A stretch of DNA of 64,000 nucleotides from Mucilaginibacter pankratovii. GTDB taxonomy: Bacteria > Bacteroidota > Bacteroidia > Sphingobacteriales > Sphingobacteriaceae. Below, piece after piece: positions 1-6,315 of the stretch. The notes below the pieces were generated by a model, which saw nothing but the letters and a program-made list of their open reading frames with translations, made no database searches and was not told the DNA's origin. Position 1 is the first letter of the stretch. Every line of letters begins with the position of its first letter. A program made the position numbers and the translations under genes. The DNA is taken from NCBI RefSeq assembly GCF_014773265.1, contig NZ_JACWMY010000012.1:166240-230239 (forward strand), written 5' to 3'.

Positions 1-86
1 TGAGGCTCTTTTCATCACCCTCTTTGCGAAGCAGAGAGGGTGGCCCAGCGGAGCGATGGCCGGGTGAGTCAACTCGCCGCTGTGAT
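1..86. repeat. Dispersed palindromic repeat, family A, partial copy
   Basis: The core at 17-43 (CACCCTCT, then a stem around a GAA loop, then AGAGGGTG) is identical over 25 bases to positions 6195-6219. Its reverse complement is at 6138-6162 and, with one change, at 53246-53270. The conserved right end GGGTGAGTC is at 62-70. The window begins inside the element, so the left arm is missing. Confidence 0.75.
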
Positions 87-92
87 TTTTGA

Positions 93-488
93 CTACAACC
101 TTTTCTTCACCGCCAAATAGATCACCCAACCAAAAGGCACCAGCCAAATGATATCGTTAAATACATTCACCCAAAAGAAAGCCGGCGTTAGCTTACCTAT
201 AGCAACGTAGTAAACCGAACCAATTGGCCCCAGCAGTTTACCTATCCAGCCCACCAAAATAAGTGGCCAGTAAGCGTTTGGGTCGCGGGAGGCGAAGTAG
301 TAAGCGATGCCGTAAACACCAACCAGCATGCCCACGCAGCGGAGAATGATGAGCAGGAAATCCGTCGGCGGGTTGCCGAAGAGAAGGACCTGCGGGTAAG
401 CCGAGATAACTAATCCCCAGAAAATATTGTACAGGGCTGCCAAAAACATGATGGTTTTGGCATATTTGAGTTTGGTGGTGTTAGTCAT
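93..488 (-). CDS. Small four-helix membrane protein of unknown function
   Basis: 131 residues. Four hydrophobic stretches can be seen, near residues 12-32 (MFLAALYNIFWGLVI), 42-65, 73-95 and 100-125, with a positively charged C-terminus (VKKRL). An inner-membrane protein is therefore likely. I do not recognise a family with certainty. I chose the ATG at 488 because the longer reading frame would run into the divergent gene starting at 590 and adds a low-complexity, non-hydrophobic leader. It is transcribed divergently from the YyaL-like gene, with about 100 bases between them. Its 3' end abuts the family A repeat, which may supply its transcript end. Confidence 0.7.
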   Translation of the reverse strand: MTNTTKLKYAKTIMFLAALYNIFWGLVISAYPQVLLFGNPPTDFLLIILRCVGMLVGVYGIAYYFASRDPNAYWPLILVGWIGKLLGPIGSVYYVAIGKLTPAFFWVNVFNDIIWLVPFGWVIYLAVKKRL

Positions 489-589
489 TTGCAATAATGC
501 GGGCAAGTTAAACGATTGGATGGGATTGATTTGCACATTGTAAAAACAATTAAGAATTTCGCCGTTTATCCAGATACATTCTATCGTAT

Positions 590-2611
590 ATGAATCGCCT
601 CGCCACCTCCACCTCCCCATATTTATTACAGCATGCCAACAATCCGGTTAACTGGTACCCCTGGGGGCCGGAGGCCTTGCATAAAGCCAAAGAAGAGAAC
701 AAACTCATATTGGTAAGCATTGGCTACTCGGCATGCCATTGGTGCCATGTAATGGAGCATGAAAGCTTTGAGGATGAGGCCGTGGCAGCTGTGATGAACG
801 AGTATTTCGTCTGCATCAAAGTCGACCGGGAGGAACGCCCCGATGTTGACCAGATCTATATGAGTGCCATACAACTGATGAGCGGCAGGGGAGGCTGGCC
901 GCTCAACTGCATCTGCCTGCCCGACCAGCGCCCTATCTACGGCGGCACCTACTTTCGTAAGAACGACTGGACGAGCCTGCTCTTCAACCTCGCCGATTTC
1001 TACAAAACCAAACCCGAGGAAGCCGAAGATTATGCCGTGCGCTTAACCGATGGCATTAAACAATACGAATCCGTTGCTTTTGTACACGAGAAACCCGAAT
1101 ACAGTAAGGCCGATTTTGAACCTATTCTAAAAACCTGGAAACGCTATTTTGATGAGGAGGAAGGTGGCTTTGGCGGCGCGCCCAAGTTTCCGATGCCGAA
1201 CAATTCGCTGTTTTTAATGCGCTATGCTCATTTAACGCAGGACGATGATGTAGCGGATTTTGTAAAACTCACCCTCCACAAAATGGCCTTCGGTGGTATT
1301 TATGATCATATTGGCGGCGGCTTTGCCCGCTATGCGGTGGATGGCGTTTGGCATGTGCCGCATTTCGAGAAGATGTTGTATGATAACGGGCAACTGCTTA
1401 GTCTCTACGCAGAAGCTTACATCTGGAACCTGGATCCGCTGTATAAAACAATCGCGGCCGAGATCATCAGCTTTGTTAAACGCGAATTAACTTCACCCGA
1501 AAATGGCTTTTACTCCGCATTGGATGCCGATAGTGAAGGAAAGGAGGGTAAATTCTATATTTTTACCAAAGCCGAGCTGGAAGAAATCTTAGGCGATGAA
1601 GCGCAACTGTTCTGCATTTATTACTACGTTACCGATGCCGGCAACTGGGAAGAAGAGCATTCCAATGTTTTCTTCCGCAGGGAGGGTGACGAGGAAATGG
1701 CTGCTATTTTAGGGTTACCGGTTGATGAATTGCTGAGTCGCATCAACACTTCGCGCCAAAAGGTTTTTGATGCCCGCAGCAAACGCATCCGCCCGGGGCT
1801 GGATAATAAGATACTGGCCTCCTGGAACGGACTGATGCTGAAAGGGCTTTGCGATGCCTATCGCGCCTTTGATGATCCGGCGTATTTGGAGCTGGCTTTG
1901 AAGAATGCAGATTTCCTCAATAGCAACATGCTCTCGGGTGATAAACTGCTGCGCATTTTTAAAGAACCCGTACTGCTGCCCAACGGCGACCATGAACCCA
2001 TCGCCACCTTTTTAGATGATTACGCCAATATTGTTGATGCCTTTATTGCCCTGTACGAAGTTACTTTCGATGAGGATTGGCTCATTCGTGCCAAAGGCAT
2101 TGCCGATTACGCCATCCTGCATTATTACGATAAGCATACGGGCATGTTCTATTACACCGCCGATGACGACCAGCATCTCATCGCCCGTAAATCGGAAATT
2201 ATGGATGGGGTGATCCCCGCTTCGAATTCGGTGATGGCGCGCAACCTTAAAAAGCTGGGCCTGTTCTTCGATCAGGAAGAATATCATGAGATAGCGGCAC
2301 AGATGCTGCGAAATATTGCGCCGCATTTGGCCAAATACAGCACCGCCTACAGCAACTGGACAGCCCTTTTGCTTGATGAGATATTTGGCACCTATGAAGT
2401 TGCCATCACCGGCGATAATTACGAAAGCCTGCGTAAAGAAGTGGAACAAAATTACATCCCCAATAAAATAATATTGGGCGGTAAAAAAGGAACATTACCT
2501 TTGCTGACGGATAAGTTTGAAAGCAATACCCGCATCTATATCTGTAAGGATAAAACCTGCAGCCTGCCGGTGGATAATACGGCGGATGCTTTAAAACAAA
2601 TAAATAACTGA
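590..2611 (+). CDS. YyaL/SSP411-like thioredoxin-domain protein (DUF255)
   Basis: 673 residues, the usual length for the YyaL/spermatogenesis-associated protein 20 family. The N-terminal 160 residues form a thioredoxin-like domain with a CHWC redox motif at residues 49-52. The family signature SPYLLQHANNPVNWYPW lies near the start and a GGWPLNC stretch follows. The rest is an (alpha/alpha)6-barrel-like region resembling N-acylglucosamine 2-epimerases and six-hairpin glycosidases, with conserved GGIYDHIGGGFARY and HFEKMLYDN motifs. The biochemical role is not settled: a redox or sugar-related function is inferred from the fold. No signal peptide, so cytoplasmic. Monocistronic, followed by a palindromic repeat and then fkpB/slyD-like. 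Confidence 0.9.
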   Translation: MNRLATSTSPYLLQHANNPVNWYPWGPEALHKAKEENKLILVSIGYSACHWCHVMEHESFEDEAVAAVMNEYFVCIKVDREERPDVDQIYMSAIQLMSGRGGWPLNCICLPDQRPIYGGTYFRKNDWTSLLFNLADFYKTKPEEAEDYAVRLTDGIKQYESVAFVHEKPEYSKADFEPILKTWKRYFDEEEGGFGGAPKFPMPNNSLFLMRYAHLTQDDDVADFVKLTLHKMAFGGIYDHIGGGFARYAVDGVWHVPHFEKMLYDNGQLLSLYAEAYIWNLDPLYKTIAAEIISFVKRELTSPENGFYSALDADSEGKEGKFYIFTKAELEEILGDEAQLFCIYYYVTDAGNWEEEHSNVFFRREGDEEMAAILGLPVDELLSRINTSRQKVFDARSKRIRPGLDNKILASWNGLMLKGLCDAYRAFDDPAYLELALKNADFLNSNMLSGDKLLRIFKEPVLLPNGDHEPIATFLDDYANIVDAFIALYEVTFDEDWLIRAKGIADYAILHYYDKHTGMFYYTADDDQHLIARKSEIMDGVIPASNSVMARNLKKLGLFFDQEEYHEIAAQMLRNIAPHLAKYSTAYSNWTALLLDEIFGTYEVAITGDNYESLRKEVEQNYIPNKIILGGKKGTLPLLTDKFESNTRIYICKDKTCSLPVDNTADALKQINN

Positions 2612-2622
2612 TTCCTTTATAT

Positions 2623-2725
2623 AAAAGCTGAAAGCTAAAAGACTAAAGCAGAAAGCAAAGAATAAAGCTGAAAATAACGAGATTAAAGCTAAGAGAAATC
2701 TTTGAGCTTTAGACTTTCAGCTTTT
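2623..2725. repeat. Purine-rich imperfect palindrome between genes
   Basis: AAAAGCTGAAAG at 2623-2634 is the exact reverse complement of 2714-2725. The spacer repeats variations of AAAGCTRAAA. The whole block is purine-rich on the plus strand and pyrimidine-rich only in its right arm. It could fold into a long hairpin in transcripts of the upstream gene. It resembles the low-complexity intergenic repeats common in this family of bacteria. Confidence 0.6.
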
Positions 2726-2745
2726 AACTTATAACAATCATCATA

Positions 2746-3246
2746 ATGAAAATTGAACCACAACACGTAGTATCATTAACATACGATTTGTATGTTAAAC
2801 AAGAAGATGGCAGCGAAGGGCTGGCAGAAAGCGCAACCCAGGAGCAGCCACTAACTTTTTTGTTTGGCGCGGGCCAAATGATACCAAAATTTGAAGAAAA
2901 CTTAAGCACCTTGTCGACAGGTGATACGTATGATTTTCGTATAGCCGCAGCAGAAGGCTACGGCGAATTTGACGAAGAAGCAGTAGCTAATTTGCCAAAA
3001 GAAATGTTCCAGGGTGCCGAAGTGCCGCAAATTGGTGAGGTATTGCCTTTGCAGGATAATAATGGTAACCGTTTCCAGGGCCAGGTAGTATCGGTTACCG
3101 AAGATTCGGTAATTGTAGATCTTAACCACCCGATGGCCGGCCAGGAACTGCACTTTAAAGGCGAGATCTTAAACGTTCGCCCGGCCACGCCCGAAGAGCT
3201 TTCTCACGGCCATGCACATGGCCCGGATGGCCATCATCACCACTAA
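2746..3246 (+). CDS. FKBP-type peptidyl-prolyl isomerase, SlyD-like
   Basis: 166 residues. It catalyses cis-trans isomerisation of Xaa-Pro bonds and probably also acts as a chaperone. It has the SlyD plan: an N-terminal FKBP half (VVSLTYDLYV... FLFGAGQMIPKFEENL), an inserted insert-in-flap domain (about residues 75-130, EGYGEFDEEAVANLPKEMF), then the return FKBP strands with LNHPMAGQELHFKGEI. The C-terminus ends in a histidine-rich tail (HGHAHGPDGHHHH), as in metal-binding SlyD proteins. No signal peptide, so cytoplasmic. The gene stands alone and is followed by a strong terminator hairpin at 3260-3300. Functional assignment is firm; nickel binding is inferred from the tail only. Confidence 0.93.
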   Translation: MKIEPQHVVSLTYDLYVKQEDGSEGLAESATQEQPLTFLFGAGQMIPKFEENLSTLSTGDTYDFRIAAAEGYGEFDEEAVANLPKEMFQGAEVPQIGEVLPLQDNNGNRFQGQVVSVTEDSVIVDLNHPMAGQELHFKGEILNVRPATPEELSHGHAHGPDGHHHH

Positions 3247-3259
3247 AAAGTTTAAAGCC

Positions 3260-3300
3260 AAAGGCGCGTTGTATTATATACGGCGCGCCTTTTTATTTTT
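3260..3300. terminator. Bidirectional intrinsic terminator
   Basis: A 14-bp stem (3260-3273 with 3279-3292, two G-U pairs) closes a TTATA loop. It is followed on the plus strand by a T-rich tract (TTTTATTTTTT) and preceded by an A-rich tract. It lies between the convergent slyD-like gene and the minus-strand gene ending at 3293, so it can serve both. Confidence 0.85.
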
Positions 3301-3994
3301 TCCAGGGAAAATCCAGGTGGCCCCTGTCGGTGATACGCGCACGGATGATAATGCGGCAGGCTACCGGTTCGCCGTTCAGCTTAGCGGGGATAAAAATCAT
3401 GTCCTCTTCATTAGGTAAATGCACATTCATATTTATCGTCCGCTGGTAATCCGCCCCTGTAATATTAACTTTATAATACGCCAGCCTGCCCAGCGGGCTT
3501 ATTAATAATTCCACCGTCGCTATGTACCGAAACCGGTCGATATCCGTAATATCCCTGGGTAAGGTGAATAACTGCAGGTAGGGCAGATAACCATAATACC
3601 TGCCGCCAACTTTTATGGGTTTGGTTACCACATCGGTGCTGTCTATATCTATATCGGCAAAGTATCTCAGGTTTGATGCCGCTGTTTCCGGCGCTTCATA
3701 ACTTACCTTATGTGTATCGTAGTTATAGGTTTGCATTAACCTGCCGGCGGCATCAAAAAAGCGCCAGATACCGGTTTTTACATCGTTGTTAAAAGCACCC
3801 ACGGCCACTGGTATCTCTCCCTGGTAAATGGCCTGGTATTGCCCCTGTTTAATATACTTATTGCTTTTTAAAACGGTGTATACCTCCTTTACCGAATCGG
3901 TAAGGCGGTTTGTTTTTTTAGAAGTTTCCTGCTGCCCCTTTGCTTTTGCCACGGCAAACAAACAGGCGATAATTAATAGGTAGTTCTTTAGCAT
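3293..3994 (-). CDS. Secreted MORN-like/TonB-C-like protein, tandem copy 3
   Basis: 233 residues with an N-terminal signal peptide (MLKNYLLIIACLFAVAKA). It is the last of three tandem paralogues. Shared features in order: LTDSVKEVYTVLK near residues 31-43, a MORN/YwqK-like segment (KTGIWRFFDAAGRLMQTYNY), a GGRYYGYLPYLQLF motif, and a C-terminal part (VELLISPLGRLAYYKV... LNGEPVACRIIIRARI) that resembles the C-terminal domain of TonB-type energy transducers. No transmembrane anchor other than the signal is visible, so it is probably periplasmic. Function unknown. It starts 16 bases after the upstream paralogue's stop with a purine-rich AAGAGAA in front, so one operon. Confidence 0.8.
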   Translation of the reverse strand: MLKNYLLIIACLFAVAKAKGQQETSKKTNRLTDSVKEVYTVLKSNKYIKQGQYQAIYQGEIPVAVGAFNNDVKTGIWRFFDAAGRLMQTYNYDTHKVSYEAPETAASNLRYFADIDIDSTDVVTKPIKVGGRYYGYLPYLQLFTLPRDITDIDRFRYIATVELLISPLGRLAYYKVNITGADYQRTINMNVHLPNEEDMIFIPAKLNGEPVACRIIIRARITDRGHLDFPWKK

Positions 3995-4010
3995 TGTTAT
4001 AAATTCTCTT

Positions 4011-4727
4011 TCAATAAAAATCCAGGTGTCCTTTTTCGGTTATATATGCGCGGATGATGATACGGCAGGAAACCGGTTCGCCGTTAAGTGTAGCAGGTGT
4101 AAACACCCTGTCTTCTTCGTCGGGCAGGTTCGTATTCATCTTTATCACGTTGTCTTGTGCGCCATTATTGATGTGTACCTTATAATCTGCCAGCCGTCCG
4201 CCCGGACTTATCAACAGTTCTACCGTGGTTTTAACCTCGTTAAGTTCAACTTCGGGGTGGTCTTTATAAGCGTCGGGGAGGTTAAATAGCTGCAGATAGT
4301 TTAAATAACCAAAATACCGGCCGCCGGTTTTAATGGGTTTGGTAGCCTTATCCCCCGGCCGCAGATCCTTATCCAGGAGGTAACGCATATTGGATGTGGT
4401 ATCCTCGGGCGCCTCGAAACTGGCAAGGCGGGTACTGTAATCATATGTTTGCATTAGTTTGCCTTTGGGATTATAAAAACGCCATACGCCCACTTTCTTG
4501 TCATTCTCGTACATTCCTGTTGCTACCGGTTGAAAGTGTTGAAACAACGCCTGGTACAGCCCATGCCTAACATATTTGTTGGTCTTTAAAACATGGTATA
4601 CTTCGCTTACCGAATCTGTTAGCAGGTTTGTTTTCTCGCGGGTTGGCTGCGCATGGCATACCTGCACAATAAACAAGCAAGTAATAATTATGCTGCTCCT
4701 TCTCAGCAAAGCCTTCACGTTATTCAT
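4011..4727 (-). CDS. Secreted MORN-like/TonB-C-like protein, tandem copy 2
   Basis: 238 residues. The ATG at 4727 was preferred over an upstream start at 4745 because it gives a normal signal peptide (MNNVKALLRRSSIIITCLFIVQVCHA) and overlaps the upstream stop in an ATGAATAA arrangement, which suggests translational coupling. Domain order matches its neighbours: LTDSVSEVYHVLK, the MORN-like KVGVWRFYNPKGKLMQTYDY, GGRYFGYLNYLQLF, and the TonB-C-like VELLISPGGRLADYKV... LNGEPVSCRIIIRAYI. Probably periplasmic; substrate or partner unknown. It is the member closest in sequence to copy 3 by eye. Confidence 0.8.
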   Translation of the reverse strand: MNNVKALLRRSSIIITCLFIVQVCHAQPTREKTNLLTDSVSEVYHVLKTNKYVRHGLYQALFQHFQPVATGMYENDKKVGVWRFYNPKGKLMQTYDYSTRLASFEAPEDTTSNMRYLLDKDLRPGDKATKPIKTGGRYFGYLNYLQLFNLPDAYKDHPEVELNEVKTTVELLISPGGRLADYKVHINNGAQDNVIKMNTNLPDEEDRVFTPATLNGEPVSCRIIIRAYITEKGHLDFY

Positions 4728-5427
4728 AATCCAAGTGGTTGTCATCAGTTATATAAGCTTTGATCAATATCCTGGATGTAACAGGTTCGCCGTTTACGGT
4801 GGCGGGAGTGAAGATTACGTCTGCCGGGTCGGGTAAATTGGGGTTCATGTTAAAAGCCTTTAAAAGTCTTCTATCTATGTTTAAAGAGATCTTATAATCT
4901 GCCAGCCTGCCGCCGGGGCTCACCAATAACTCTACAAGTACCTCTATGTAATCTTTATTTGCCTGTATCATAGCGTACATTTTGTTCGGTACATCAAATA
5001 AGCGTAAATACGGGATATAACCATAATAAGTGCCGCCAAGCTTTACGGGCAGGGTTACTTTATCGGCAGGCGTTATTTTTTTGTCGACCACGTAATGAAG
5101 GTAGGTTGTGGTATCTGCCGGGGCCAAAAACTCAAAAGCTTTGGTAGTATAGTTATAGGTTTGCAGCTGCTCGCCTTTTTCGTTATAAAAATGCCAAAGG
5201 CCGGTTTTAATATTGTTGGCGTAATCGCCCTCGGCTACAGGTTTTTTTTTGAGGAAGAGAGCCCGGTACGGGCCATGCTTAATATTTTTATCGGTTTTAA
5301 GCACCGTGTATGCTTCGTATACCGAATCGGTAAGCCACCTGCTTTTTCGTGTAGTTTCCTGTGCTTGTGCCAAGCAACTGTTTGTAAAAAATATCCCTGC
5401 TATACAAAGGATAATGTTCTTCAGCAT
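4720..5427 (-). CDS. Secreted MORN-like/TonB-C-like protein, tandem copy 1
   Basis: 235 residues with a signal peptide (MLKNIILCIAGIFFTNSCLAQA). It is the first of the three tandem paralogues in transcription order. It shows WLTDSVYEAYTVLK, a MORN-like stretch (NIKTGLWHFYNEKGEQLQTYNY), GGTYYGYIPYLRLF, and a TonB-C-like end (VELLVSPGGRLADYKI... VNGEPVTSRILIKAYI). The repeated pattern 'make text richer by N' of YwqK-type proteins suggests a beta-strand stack. Its stop codon lies inside the start region of copy 2. It begins 30 bases after the PH-domain gene, so all four genes are probably one transcript. No function can be assigned. Confidence 0.8.
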   Translation of the reverse strand: MLKNIILCIAGIFFTNSCLAQAQETTRKSRWLTDSVYEAYTVLKTDKNIKHGPYRALFLKKKPVAEGDYANNIKTGLWHFYNEKGEQLQTYNYTTKAFEFLAPADTTTYLHYVVDKKITPADKVTLPVKLGGTYYGYIPYLRLFDVPNKMYAMIQANKDYIEVLVELLVSPGGRLADYKISLNIDRRLLKAFNMNPNLPDPADVIFTPATVNGEPVTSRILIKAYITDDNHLDYE

Positions 5428-5457
5428 ATGTAATTCTCCTGGTTCAGGCTATCGGTA

Positions 5458-5874
5458 TTATTGGTACCGGATATCCGGGTTTATCTTTTGTAACTCAGCC
5501 ACAAATTCGGCTATGTTCTTCGGCGAGATCACCACCGAATCGAATTTGTTATAAAATATCTCTATCCTGTCGGTAGATAAGGCCGGGGCGCTTAATACGG
5601 TCCGCGTGTTTTCAACTTTAATTATACTGCCGATAGGCAGTTTGGTATTAAAGAACATGCCGCATTTTACCCTCAGCGTACCCGTGTTGCTTATAGCATA
5701 ATAAGTATTGAAGAACACTGGGAGAAACATTGCCGACACGACCACCAACACCAAAACCGCGCCGATATACCTCCCGCCGGCGATGTAGCCAGCCTCAACA
5801 ATAATTAAAATAATCAGGGGTATATAAATAACAAATCCCCGTTTAGACGGGAATTTTCGCTCATGGTTTAACAT
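5458..5874 (-). CDS. PH-domain membrane protein (bPH_4-like)
   Basis: 138 residues. Two adjacent transmembrane helices (about residues 14-32 and 36-55) are followed by a small beta-rich domain beginning with TYYAISNTGTLRVKCG, the usual opening of bacterial PH-like domains of the YyaB/bPH_4 type. Residues near the end (ISPKNIAEFVAELQKINPDI) match the family's closing helix. It is likely an inner-membrane protein with a cytoplasmic PH-like domain; ligands of this family are unknown. It is first in an apparent operon with the three tandem secreted paralogues, so it may share their unknown process. Confidence 0.75.
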   Translation of the reverse strand: MLNHERKFPSKRGFVIYIPLIILIIVEAGYIAGGRYIGAVLVLVVVSAMFLPVFFNTYYAISNTGTLRVKCGMFFNTKLPIGSIIKVENTRTVLSAPALSTDRIEIFYNKFDSVVISPKNIAEFVAELQKINPDIRYQ

Positions 5875-6315
5875 GGGCTAAAAATAGCAAAAAACGGGTT
5901 TGTCATTGCAATGGTTTTTACTCATCATAACAATATACTTTCCCCGGCTACGGTGTCTTCACCGTAGCTCCCGGATAGTTTTAAGTTCCCACAGGACCCG
6001 TTTCAATGAGACCCCGCAGAGGCACCGGACGGTCGCGTTTCTTGGAAACGGCGGTGAGGACACCGCCTTAGAGAGAGGCATAGTTTTGTTCCTATCGCTC
6101 GTATATTTGACTCACCCCGAATGCGCTTCGCTGTTCGACCCTCTCTGCTTCGCAAAGAGGGTGAGGAAAGAAGAAAAAAACAAACTGACACTAAACCCTC
6201 TTTGCGAAGCAGAGAGGGTGGTCGAGCGTAGCAAAGACCGGGTGAGTCGACTCGCGACGCGGATTTGCCGCCACGTTTCGAACATGCAAATTTCAACCAT
6301 TGGTAATTGTTAGGA
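5875..6315. other. 441-base intergenic region built of hairpins and a repeat
   Basis: No credible gene. From left to right: a 9-bp perfect hairpin GCTACGGTG-TCTT-CACCGTAGC (5947-5968), a CGTTTC-TTG-GAAACG hairpin (6036-6050), GGCGGTG-AGGA-CACCGCC (6050-6067), and a full copy of the family A palindromic repeat (about 6091-6268). Open frames across it have no homology pattern and simply read through the repeats. Confidence 0.7.
6091..6268. repeat. Dispersed palindromic repeat, family A, full copy
   Basis: Terminal inverted repeats GACTCACCC (6109-6117) and GGGTGAGTC (6240-6248) enclose two opposed copies of a 25-base palindromic core (6138-6162 and 6195-6219). Flanks beyond the inverted repeats (TATCGCTyGyATATTTrA on the left, ACTCGyGAyGCGG on the right) are also shared with the copy near 53198-53335, so the mobile unit is larger than the inverted repeat itself. 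Confidence 0.75.

Noticed and set aside
5900..6313. Plus-strand open frame of 137 codons
   Set aside because: It reads straight through the family A repeat and hairpins and has no protein-like pattern.
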